A stretch of DNA of 64,000 nt, from the NCBI GenBank assembly GCA_963823535.1, contig CAWGLZ010000006.1, positions 186,001 to 250,000 of the forward strand. The letters run 5' to 3'. The notes below the pieces were generated by a model. It was given only the letters and a program-made list of their open reading frames with translations. It had not been told where the DNA came from and did not search any database. Origin of the DNA: RPQJ01 sp963823535. GTDB lineage: Bacteria; Pseudomonadota; Gammaproteobacteria; Steroidobacterales; Steroidobacteraceae. This document shows, in pieces, positions 25,844-33,370 of this stretch (position 1 is its first letter; every line of letters begins with the position of its first letter). The position numbers and the translations under genes are program-made.

Positions 25844-27678
25844 TGCTTGATCTCCCCGCGCGCAGCCGACTGCAACCGGGTTTCGACGAATGAATTGATC
25901 GACACGTGCCGGGCGAAGAACCGGTTCAGGACGGTACCGAGCCGCAGTGACCCGATCCCTTCGAAGGCCGCGTCGTCCAGCGAGACCGCGATCTGGACTC
26001 CTCTTCCATAGGTGATGGGCCCGCCACCCGGGATGCGCCGGACGACGGGCTGGTGACTGACTCGCCGCACTCCGTCCACCTGCCGGTGCGCGACCGGATC
26101 GTTCGGGTCGACGTAGAGACCGAGGAGGTGCCGGAGCATTTCCGCGCCCCGCTCCGGATCGGTGTCGCAGATCGACAGGTAGTTGAGCGTCAGCTGGCCG
26201 ATCAGCCGCCAGGCCGTGTCGCCAAAGGCGGGCGACGGCCGCGGCAGCGTCGGGCCGGCGAGGCAGCGCACGGTTTCCACCGGCGCGCCGCCCTCGAGGT
26301 CGAACTCGAGCCGCGACCGACCGAAGCTCAGGCCGATCGGCAGGTCGCGATTGGTACAACGCGCCGTGACGTCCAGCTGACGGATCTCGCCCGACAGCTC
26401 GCGCTGCTGCGAGTCGACGATCGACACGAAGCATTCCGTCCCGAGGTAATTCGTCCTCGCGCCGCTGCGTTGCTGGCGCGCCGAGGCCAGTCGCGCGCGG
26501 CGCTGCACCGTGTAGTAGGCGTGCGATTCGCCCTCGCTGCCGTGGTGGTCCGTCGAGAACATCGGCTTGATCTCGACGATAGACTCGCCACCGGAGCCGA
26601 CGCCGAGCATGCGATCGATGGCGAAGACCTCGAAATCCATCGGCCGGCTCAGGTCGGGCACGACGTGGTGCTCCGTGTCGTGGGCGCCGAGGTGGATGCG
26701 ATCGAGCGAACGTGGGAAGAGGTTCACGACCGGCGTGCAGTTGAGACGGAACTGCGATTCGTCGAGCGCGTTGTCGAGATCCGGCAGGCTGCGGTCGACC
26801 AGCAGGAACAGCTCGAACTCCTGCCCGTCCAGGTCGGCGAGCGCCTCGCGCAGGCCGTCGACGGCAAAGAACAGGAACCGGTCCGGAAACGAGAAATACT
26901 CCTGCAGCAGGCGATAGCCCTCGAAGCCGCGGGGCGACAGCGGCAGCAACGCCTCGTCGTCCTCGTAGCCGACGGCGCGCAAGGCCGTGGCGGGCAGCGC
27001 GACCGGGCGCGACGTCCCCTTGGACCGCACGACGACTCCGATGCCGTTCGCGAGGACCTGCTCGTAGATCTTCCCCGCGAGATCGGCCGTCGCATGAACG
27101 AAGAAGGTCAGCGAATCGACCGGCAGTTCCCGGAGCGGAACGCCGCCCTCCGTCCGCAGGTCGAGACGGATGGCGCCGCGGCAGCGTGGATCGAGCCGCA
27201 GGCCGGCGGAGGCGAACGAACTCGTGCCCACGACGTACTTCGCAGCCGTCACGGACAGCGGCCACAGGACGACGTCATGGGCGCTGCGGAACTCGCAGCT
27301 CGTGCCGGGCCCACTGCCGACCTGCGCACGCAACGCGCTGCCCCTCGGCACCTCGAAGCCTTCCTTCAGGCTGCTCTCCGCCAGCGTGGGCACGAGTTCC
27401 ACGACCGCGCTCGACGGCACGGGCGCCAGCAGGGTCGGATACACCATCTCCAGCAGGTGCTGCGTGAACTCCGGGTGACGCGCGTCGAGCTTGAGCTGCA
27501 CGCGGGCGGCGAGGAACGCGAAGGACTCGATCAGCCGCTCGACGTAGGGATCCGCGCAGTCGATGCCGTCCATGCCCAGACGGGCGGCGATGCGGGGATA
27601 GGCCTCGGCGAACTCAGCACCCATCTCCCGGATGTACTGGAGTTCGCGGTTGTAGTACTGGAGGAGCCGGGTATCCAT
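25807..27678 (-). CDS. tssF: T6SS baseplate subunit TssF
   Basis: This 623-aa protein begins MDTRLLQYYNRELQYIREMG and continues with EFAEAYPRIAARLGMDGIDC, the diagnostic start of TssF/VasA. VERLIESFAFLAARVQLKLD and HPEFTQHLLEMVYPTLLAPV follow. The C-terminal end (SINSFVETRLQSAARGEIKQ) is typical. TssF is the main wedge scaffold of the baseplate. It follows tssE by 8 bases and overlaps tssG by 37, so the E-F-G block is tightly coupled. Confidence 0.96.
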   Translation of the reverse strand: MDTRLLQYYNRELQYIREMGAEFAEAYPRIAARLGMDGIDCADPYVERLIESFAFLAARVQLKLDARHPEFTQHLLEMVYPTLLAPVPSSAVVELVPTLAESSLKEGFEVPRGSALRAQVGSGPGTSCEFRSAHDVVLWPLSVTAAKYVVGTSSFASAGLRLDPRCRGAIRLDLRTEGGVPLRELPVDSLTFFVHATADLAGKIYEQVLANGIGVVVRSKGTSRPVALPATALRAVGYEDDEALLPLSPRGFEGYRLLQEYFSFPDRFLFFAVDGLREALADLDGQEFELFLLVDRSLPDLDNALDESQFRLNCTPVVNLFPRSLDRIHLGAHDTEHHVVPDLSRPMDFEVFAIDRMLGVGSGGESIVEIKPMFSTDHHGSEGESHAYYTVQRRARLASARQQRSGARTNYLGTECFVSIVDSQQRELSGEIRQLDVTARCTNRDLPIGLSFGRSRLEFDLEGGAPVETVRCLAGPTLPRPSPAFGDTAWRLIGQLTLNYLSICDTDPERGAEMLRHLLGLYVDPNDPVAHRQVDGVRRVSHQPVVRRIPGGGPITYGRGVQIAVSLDDAAFEGIGSLRLGTVLNRFFARHVSINSFVETRLQSAARGEIKQWPVRTGARHII

Positions 27679-27686
27679 GGTGATGG

Positions 27687-28463
27687 CTAGGGCCTGCCCG
27701 CCCGGTCGGTCACCGAGACGTCGCCGGTATCGACGTCGATGCTGGTGCGCAGGGACAGGTGCTGCGCGATCGGCTGGCCCCAGAGTTCCGCCTCGACGAG
27801 GAACGCGAGCGTCATGCCCTCGACCGCGTCGTCGCGGGTCTCGGGGGTGACCTGGATGTTGCTGAGGCGCGGCTCGAAGAAGCTGATCGCGTCGCGGATG
27901 CGCCGCGCCACGTCGACGGGATCGATGGAACTGACGGGACGACCCGCCAGCGAGCGCAGGCCGTAGTTCAGCACCGAACGCCGCACCTCGGCGTACGGCT
28001 CGAGGTCGATCACGTCGTCGATGCCAGAGGCGTTGAACAGCCAGCGCAGGTCCCGCAGCACCGCCTCGCGCAGGCGGCCCATCGACATCGCCCGCCGATC
28101 CGGGGACTCGAGCTGCGAATTCACGACCGTGGTGGCCTCGACCTCGCCCAGGCTGGTGAGTGCGACGTCGGGCGCATCCTTGCCGACACGGATCCGCAGC
28201 GACTTTGGCGAGACCTGTCGCGACAGGCCGCCGGCCGCCACGTATTCCTGCGCGGCGGCGCGGTCGCGGGCCGCGCCTTTCGCGCTGATCCGTCTCAGGC
28301 CCTGCAGACCCAGCGCCCGCTCGACCTCCTGGTCGGTCATCCCGTGCTCGCTCATGCGGGCGGGATCCAGCGTGACGCGATAGACGGTCACCATCCGCTC
28401 GTCGTCGGTCAGGCGATCGAGAAGAGCGGGCTGGAGGCGGTCCTTCAAGCTCAACTCGACCAT
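27687..28463 (-). CDS. tssE: T6SS baseplate subunit TssE with an N-terminal extension
   Basis: The C-terminal half (about residues 125-245) is the gp25-like lysozyme-fold domain of TssE. It has LREAVLRDLRWLFNASG, VRRSVLNYGLRSLAGRPVSS and RDAISFFEPRLSNIQVTPET, including the conserved EPRL motif. TssE links the baseplate wedge to the first sheath ring. At 258 aa it is longer than usual for the family (roughly 140-180 aa). The additional N-terminal part carries MVELSLKDRLQPALLDRLTD, which is the usual TssE start, followed by an insertion of about 90 residues (MSEHGMTDQEVERALGLQGL through VALTSLGEVEATTVVNS) that I cannot assign. Confidence 0.92.
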   Translation of the reverse strand: MVELSLKDRLQPALLDRLTDDERMVTVYRVTLDPARMSEHGMTDQEVERALGLQGLRRISAKGAARDRAAAQEYVAAGGLSRQVSPKSLRIRVGKDAPDVALTSLGEVEATTVVNSQLESPDRRAMSMGRLREAVLRDLRWLFNASGIDDVIDLEPYAEVRRSVLNYGLRSLAGRPVSSIDPVDVARRIRDAISFFEPRLSNIQVTPETRDDAVEGMTLAFLVEAELWGQPIAQHLSLRTSIDVDTGDVSVTDRAGRP

Positions 28464-28506
28464 GGGGCTCCTCTAGTCGCGCGATCGCGCCGCCATCGAG
28501 CGATGG

Positions 28507-29331
28507 TCACGAGTCCGACTGGAACTGCAGCGTCCTGAGTTCCAGCAGGCCGATCTCCGGACCGTCCGTCGTCAGCACCCGCTGGCCCAGGCCCACGTAC
28601 GCATCGGGGCCCGCCGCCTGCCACTCGGTCTTGCGCGCCAGGCGGATGGCCGGCTCTTCGCTCTTCTCCGAACCCGGGTAGCGCACGGGAATGAGCCCCA
28701 TGGCCTCCCCGCCGTTGGTCCACCTGAATTCCGCGGGCAGCCACACGAGGTCGCGGGCATCACTCGGTGGCTCGACGGTCACGCTGGCGATCCGCTCGAA
28801 CGGAATCCAGTAGTAGGCCTCGTTCAGCAGCACCTCGAGGACCGGTCCGAGGCGCGAGTCCGCGTCGGCGATCCACTCGAACGCTTCGCCGTTGATCGTT
28901 CCGGCCGTCGCAGGCGCGGACTCGAACGCTTTTGCCCGGACCTCCGCCGCCTCGCGCTCGCGCCCCTCGCCCAGCAGCGCCACGCTCTGCATCTGCAGCG
29001 CGATCCACGGCACGGGCTCGCCGAACAGCAGCGGGCTGCGCTTGCCCGCGAACACGTCCGCACGCAGCCGCTCGCACTGGATGGCCGCGCTGTAGGCGTG
29101 GACCATGGGCAGCGCGCTGGCCTCTATCTCGCCGATGACCTTCAGCTGGTTGAGGGCGCGATCCCAGTCTCCCTGGACCATCAGCACCTGCACCAGGAAG
29201 ATCCTCAGCTTGGCGTCGGCCGGGCTCTTGCGCACGGCGTCCTGCAGGGCCTGCAGGCATCCCGTCAGGTCGCCGCTGCGGAAGCATTCCTCCGCCCCCT
29301 GGCGCAACCCCGATTCGCTTTCTGGTGGCAT
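28507..29331 (-). CDS. tagJ: TagJ/ImpE accessory protein
   Basis: ATG 29331 follows GGAGGGGAGCGG and gives 274 aa. An N-terminal TPR-like region (CFRSGDLTGCLQALQDAVRK, PADAKLRIFLVQVLMVQGDW) is followed by the ImpE domain with FEWIADADSRLGPVLEVLLN and YYWIPFERIASVTVEPP, and then DLVWLPAEFRWTNGGEAMGL. TagJ binds the N-terminal helix of TssB and modulates ClpV access to the sheath. Its presence between hcp and tssE is common in systems of the H1-T6SS type. The longer start at 29400 is unlikely because it would run into the hairpin region after hcp. Confidence 0.93.
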   Translation of the reverse strand: MPPESESGLRQGAEECFRSGDLTGCLQALQDAVRKSPADAKLRIFLVQVLMVQGDWDRALNQLKVIGEIEASALPMVHAYSAAIQCERLRADVFAGKRSPLLFGEPVPWIALQMQSVALLGEGREREAAEVRAKAFESAPATAGTINGEAFEWIADADSRLGPVLEVLLNEAYYWIPFERIASVTVEPPSDARDLVWLPAEFRWTNGGEAMGLIPVRYPGSEKSEEPAIRLARKTEWQAAGPDAYVGLGQRVLTTDGPEIGLLELRTLQFQSDS

Positions 29332-29367
29332 CCGCTCCCCTCCTGCCTCGAATCCAATGACAAAGCC

Positions 29368-29398
29368 GCCCCGGTGCCCTGCGCTCGGGCACCGGGGC
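29368..29398 (-). terminator. Strong hairpin after hcp
   Basis: A perfect 12-bp inverted repeat (GCCCCGGTGCCC at 29368-29379 and GGGCACCGGGGC at 29387-29398) with a 7-base loop lies 15 bases after the hcp stop. On the minus strand it is followed by GGCTTTGTC, only a short T stretch, so it is probably a leaky terminator or an RNA-processing/stabilising hairpin. Such a structure would explain much higher hcp expression than the downstream baseplate genes. Confidence 0.7.
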
Positions 29399-29413
29399 AT
29401 CGTGTCGGAGAGC

Positions 29414-29896
29414 CTACTTCTTCACGTTCTCGGCGATGTTGTACTTGTACTCGCTCGATTCGCCCTTGCCACCCTTGTCGTCCTGCGTCCAGTACGTGTA
29501 GTGGACTTCCTCGAAGTTCAGCGTCACGTTCTCCGTGAGCCGGTCCTCGCCACCCGAGCCACCCGCGCTGACCGAGCTCACGAGGATCTCGGTCAATTCG
29601 ATGATGATGTACTCGAGCGGTGTCTCGCCGGCCTTGCGGACCACCAGCTTGGCGGTCTTGAGATGCTTGCCGTTGGCGCATGAGAGCTGCAGGTCCGCCG
29701 ACCCGGCGTCGACGTACTTCGTGAAGCTCAGGTCCTGCATGCTGCACTTGCCCGATCCACCGCCGCCGCCGACGTGGAAGGTGCCGGAGTTCGACAGGCC
29801 CCAGCTCCAGGCGAGTACGTCGATCTCGCCCTTGTGCTTGGAGTCCTTCGACTCGCCCTTGATCCCGTCGATCTTGATGAACATGTCAACAGCCAT
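29414..29896 (-). CDS. hcp: Hcp tube protein (TssD)
   Basis: The 160-aa protein is a typical Hcp. It has MAVDMFIKIDGIKGESKDSK at the start, EIDVLAWSWGLSNSG, CSMQDLSFTKYVDAGSADL, KAGETPLEYIIIELTEILVS and the C-terminal NVTLNFEEVHYTYWTQDDKG. Hexameric rings stack to form the inner tube that is propelled with VgrG. The gene stands between tssC (96 bases upstream) and tagJ, with the strong hairpin after it. A Gly-rich loop (HVGGGGGSGK) is longer than in some homologues. Confidence 0.97.
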   Translation of the reverse strand: MAVDMFIKIDGIKGESKDSKHKGEIDVLAWSWGLSNSGTFHVGGGGGSGKCSMQDLSFTKYVDAGSADLQLSCANGKHLKTAKLVVRKAGETPLEYIIIELTEILVSSVSAGGSGGEDRLTENVTLNFEEVHYTYWTQDDKGGKGESSEYKYNIAENVKK

Positions 29897-29992
29897 TGGA
29901 ATCTCTCCTTCTTCAATTCGTCGTGTCGCCCCAGTGTCGTCCCTCGATCGTCGGCCGGGTGGCCACGCCGGGGGACACTTCTCTCCCAGATG

Positions 29993-31480
29993 TCAGGCCG
30001 TCTTTTCCGAGGGCAGTCGCGAAACCAGGCTGAGCGTGACGTTCACGCCCTCGAGCTGGTAATGCGGCCGCAGATGGAAGGTGGCGCCGTAGTAGCCCGG
30101 ATTGCCTTCGATCTCCGTCACCTTGACCTCGGCACCCGCCAGCGGCTTGCGCGCCTTCAGCTCGTCGCCCGCGCTGCCCGGATTGCCGAGCACGTAGTCC
30201 TTGATCCAGTCGGACAGGAAGCGCTCCATGTCGGCGCGCTCCTTGAACGAGCCCACCTTGTCGCGAACCATGCACTTCAGGTAGTGCGCAAACCGGCAAC
30301 TCGCGAACAGGTACGGCAGCCGCGCCGACAGCCGTGCGTTGGAGGTGGCGTCCGGGTCCGTGTACTCGGCCGGCTTCTGCAGCGACTGCGCACCGATGAA
30401 CGCCGCCACGTCGGTGTTCTTGCGGTGGATCAGCGGCATGAAGCCCGAGTTCGCCAGCTCGGCCTCGCGCCGATCGCTGATCGCAATCTCGGTCGGGCAC
30501 TTCATGTCCACGCCACCGTCGTCCGACGGGAAGGTGTGCACCGGCAGGCCGTCCACGGCGCCGCCCGACTCGACACCGCGAATCGCGGTGCACCAGCCGT
30601 ACTGCTTGAACGCCCGGTTGATGTTGACGGCCATGGCGTAGGCCGCGTTCGACCAGGTGTACTTGCTGTGGTCGCCGCCCGCGGTCTCCTCCTCGAAGTC
30701 GAACTCCTCGACCGGGCTGGTCTTGGCGCCGTAGGGAACGCGCGCCAGGAACCGCGGCATCGCGAGACCGATGTACTTCGCGTCGTCGGACTCGCGCAGC
30801 GAACGCCAGCCCGCGTATTCGGGCGAGGAGAAGATCTTGCCCAGGTCACGCGGGTTGGCGAGTTCCTGCCAGGTGTCCATGCCCATCACAGTCGGCGCCG
30901 CCGCCGCGATGAACGGCGCGTGCGAGGCCGCCGCGATCTGCGACATCTGGCCCAGCAACTCGACGTCGCCCGGCGTGTGGTCGAAGTAGTAGTCGCCGAC
31001 CAGCGCGCCGTACGGCTCGCCGCCCAGCTGTCCGTACTCCTGCTCGTAGAGCTTCTTGAAGATCGGGCTCTGGTCCCAGGCCGTGCCCTTGTACTTCTTC
31101 AGCGTCTTGGCGAGATCCTTCTTCGAGATGTTCATCACCCGGATCTTGAGCATCTCGTCCGTCTCGGTGTTGCTCACCAGGTGGTTCAACCCGCGCCATG
31201 CGCTTTCCACCTGCTGGAAACGCTCGTGATGCATGATCTGGTTGACCTGGTCGGACAGCATCTTGTCGATCTCGGCGATGATCGCCTTGATCGTGCCGAT
31301 GACGTCGTCGGACACGACGGTCGTCTCGCGCAACGCCTGCTCGGCGAGCGTGCGCACGGCGTTCTCGACCTCCGCCCGCGCACGGTCGGTCTTGGGCTTG
31401 AATTCCTTCTGCAGCAGGGCGGCGAACTGGTCCGCTTCCTGGACCGCAGCCTGTGCGACTTGCTCTTGCTTCTCAGCCAT
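29993..31480 (-). CDS. tssC: Sheath large subunit TssC
   Basis: The protein has 495 aa with all family hallmarks: IMHHERFQQVESAWRGLNHL, VMNISKKDLAKTLKKYKGT, YEQEYGQLGGEPYGALVGDY, SQIAAASHAPFIAAAAP, GLAMPRFLARVPYGAKTSPV and CPTEIAISDRREAELANSGF. The C-terminus FHLRPHYQLEGVNVTLSLVS is the usual TssC end. TssC and TssB form the contractile sheath around the Hcp tube. The gene follows tssB by 24 bases. It is clearly distinct from, and much closer to the canonical family than, the decayed fused TssB/TssC-like gene at 5319. Confidence 0.97.
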   Translation of the reverse strand: MAEKQEQVAQAAVQEADQFAALLQKEFKPKTDRARAEVENAVRTLAEQALRETTVVSDDVIGTIKAIIAEIDKMLSDQVNQIMHHERFQQVESAWRGLNHLVSNTETDEMLKIRVMNISKKDLAKTLKKYKGTAWDQSPIFKKLYEQEYGQLGGEPYGALVGDYYFDHTPGDVELLGQMSQIAAASHAPFIAAAAPTVMGMDTWQELANPRDLGKIFSSPEYAGWRSLRESDDAKYIGLAMPRFLARVPYGAKTSPVEEFDFEEETAGGDHSKYTWSNAAYAMAVNINRAFKQYGWCTAIRGVESGGAVDGLPVHTFPSDDGGVDMKCPTEIAISDRREAELANSGFMPLIHRKNTDVAAFIGAQSLQKPAEYTDPDATSNARLSARLPYLFASCRFAHYLKCMVRDKVGSFKERADMERFLSDWIKDYVLGNPGSAGDELKARKPLAGAEVKVTEIEGNPGYYGATFHLRPHYQLEGVNVTLSLVSRLPSEKTA

Positions 31481-31504
31481 TGGTAAACACCCCGGGGAAA
31501 ATGG

Positions 31505-32020
31505 TTAGGCGCCTTCGCCCGAATCTTCAGGCTTCGGCTGTGCGGCCAGCGACTTCAGCAACGCCGGATCGTTGAGAACCTTGGCGATGAGCTCTTCCGC
31601 GCCGGCCTTGCCGTCCATGTACGTGATCAGGTTCGACAGCTGCGACCGCGCCTCGAGCAGCTGGTTGAGCGCATCGACCTTGCGCGCGACGGCGGCCGGC
31701 GAGAAGTCGTCCATGCTCTCGAAGGTGATGTCCACCTGCATGTTGCCTTCGCCGGTCAGCGTGTTCGGCACGCTGAAGGCCACGCGCGGCTTCATGGACT
31801 TCATCCGGTCGTCGAAGTTGTCCACGTCGACGTTGAGGAACTTGCGCTCGTCGACGCCGGGCAGCGGCTCCTTGGCATCGCCACTCAGGTCGGCCATGAC
31901 GCCCATGACGAACGGCACCTGGACCTTCTTCTGGGCGCCGTACAGCTCGACGTCGTACTCGATCTGCACACGCGGCGCGCGATTGCGCGCGATGAATTTC
32001 TGACTGCTTTGCTTTGCCAC
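31505..32020 (-). CDS. tssB: Sheath small subunit TssB
   Basis: I choose the GTG at 32020, which sits just after AGGAGGAGAG, over the in-frame ATG at 32044, which lies upstream of that ribosome binding site. This gives 171 aa, the usual size. Hallmarks are VQIEYDVELYGAQKKVQVPF, VMGVMADLSGDA, FLNVDVDNFDDRMKSMKPRV, DITFESMDDFSPAAVARKVD and LLEARSQLSNLITYMDGK. The N-terminal helix is the TagJ/ClpV-interacting part. It is cotranscribed with tssC. Confidence 0.96.
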   Translation of the reverse strand: MAKQSSQKFIARNRAPRVQIEYDVELYGAQKKVQVPFVMGVMADLSGDAKEPLPGVDERKFLNVDVDNFDDRMKSMKPRVAFSVPNTLTGEGNMQVDITFESMDDFSPAAVARKVDALNQLLEARSQLSNLITYMDGKAGAEELIAKVLNDPALLKSLAAQPKPEDSGEGA

Positions 32021-32068
32021 GGTCTCTCCTCCTGAATGTTTCACATTGGCCGGGATTGCCCGGCCACG

Positions 32069-33067
32069 CTACTCGTCGTCCCGCACACCGCCGACGCGCT
32101 TCGCCTGGTCGAGCCCGTCCGGCGCCATGTCGGCCAGCACCTCGAGAAAATCCTTGGCGACGAGCCGCTTCGCGCGCTCGACGAACAGCGGCACCGGGCT
32201 CGAGGGCTCGTTCTTGCGGAAGAAGGCCGCCACCGCGTCCAGTGCGCGCACCGCGTCGTCGCGCGAACGGATGCTGCCGACGCCGATCACGGCCGCCGCG
32301 CCCGGCTCGCCCTCCGCGGCGCCTTCGGCGACGGCCGCCGCCGCATCGGCTGCCCGCGTGCCGAGCTGCTCGGCGAGCAGCTTGCGGACCTGCTCGAGCG
32401 GCGCGATCAACGGGTCGAAGTCGGGCGCCCCCTCCGTGCCGTGCGCATCGCGCATGGCCGAGTCGATCTGCTTCAGCGCCGCGATGCCCTCGGCGAGGCT
32501 CGTTTCCATCGCGGTGAGCTGTTCGGTGTCGGCAGCGGCGAGGGCGGCATTGAGGTGGGCCTCGTTGGGCGGCTCGCCGTCGGCCTCGCTCGGCGCCAGC
32601 TTGCCGCTCGCGATCTCGAAGTGACGCAGTGCGAACGCGCCGAGCTGCGGATTCGAGACGAACGGCTGGCGACGCACCGCGTCGACCATCGCCATGCGAT
32701 CGGAAAAGCCGTTGAGCGCGTTCTTGCGCAGGATCGCGTCCTCGTCCACCCGCGGGAACAGCTGGTCCGGAAAGTCGCTGAACCAGCGCGAGGCGACCTG
32801 CAGAACGTCGCAGAAGCGCTGCAGGCCCTCCGTGCGCAGCGAGGCGGCCGCGAGGTGCGACAGCAGGCGAAGATCATGGCTCTGGCCGAGCGCCTCGAAT
32901 GCCGCGTCGCGGATCTCGCGCCAGTCGGTGGTGTCCGGCGGCGGCGCCATCTGCCCGAACAGGCGATAGGCATCGAACGACGCCAGCAACTGCGTGTCCT
33001 CGAGGTCTTCCCCGCAGGGATTGTCGGCAGAAATCGCTTCTGCCAGACGCGCAACGACCGGGTCCAT
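32069..33067 (-). CDS. tssA: T6SS cap/baseplate protein TssA
   Basis: The 332-aa protein has the ImpA_N domain at the start (ISADNPCGEDLE, WREIRDAAFEALGQSHDLRL, RTEGLQRFCDVLQVASRWFS, FPDQLFPRVDEDA). The C-terminal end SPVPLFVERAKRLVAKDFLE, then VLADMAPDG, is the conserved TssA tail. TssA organises baseplate docking and sheath polymerisation. It is the first gene of the leftward core operon and lies divergent from the kinase gene across 303 bases. Confidence 0.95.
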   Translation of the reverse strand: MDPVVARLAEAISADNPCGEDLEDTQLLASFDAYRLFGQMAPPPDTTDWREIRDAAFEALGQSHDLRLLSHLAAASLRTEGLQRFCDVLQVASRWFSDFPDQLFPRVDEDAILRKNALNGFSDRMAMVDAVRRQPFVSNPQLGAFALRHFEIASGKLAPSEADGEPPNEAHLNAALAAADTEQLTAMETSLAEGIAALKQIDSAMRDAHGTEGAPDFDPLIAPLEQVRKLLAEQLGTRAADAAAAVAEGAAEGEPGAAAVIGVGSIRSRDDAVRALDAVAAFFRKNEPSSPVPLFVERAKRLVAKDFLEVLADMAPDGLDQAKRVGGVRDDE

Positions 33068-33370
33068 CGACCGCCCTTATTGTTTTCAGTCAATTAACGG
33101 GAACGTTGCCGACGCGACGTCGCCCGCGCTCCCCCTGCCTCGGGACCAACTCTTGGGTTGAAATCGTCGAGACGTGGACAATTCGCTTTTCGAGAACGGT
33201 TGTCAACCGCAATTCGTTCCCGACCGGTCGCCGCCTGCATCCTGCGGCGCAGCAAACACTCGGGTTGCAGATGACGGCGGCTGCGACGGGGCCGACGCGA
33301 TCAGCTTGCTACGCCGGACCGATGCCTTTAGCCTCGCAGGGCTCGTCGCACAACTTTCGGGGGGACACGA
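33068..33370. promoter_or_regulatory. Divergent control region between the tssA operon and the kinase operon
   Basis: No gene fits in this 303-base gap. On the minus strand TTGACA (33206-33201) is followed after 17 bases by AATTGT (33183-33178), a possible sigma70 promoter for the tssA operon, although the -10 is poor. Overlapping the -35 is an odd-centred palindrome, CGGTTG-T-CAACCG (33197-33209), placed where a regulator could block or assist polymerase. No clear sigma54 site was seen. The kinase start is preceded by CGGGGGG. Confidence 0.4.
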
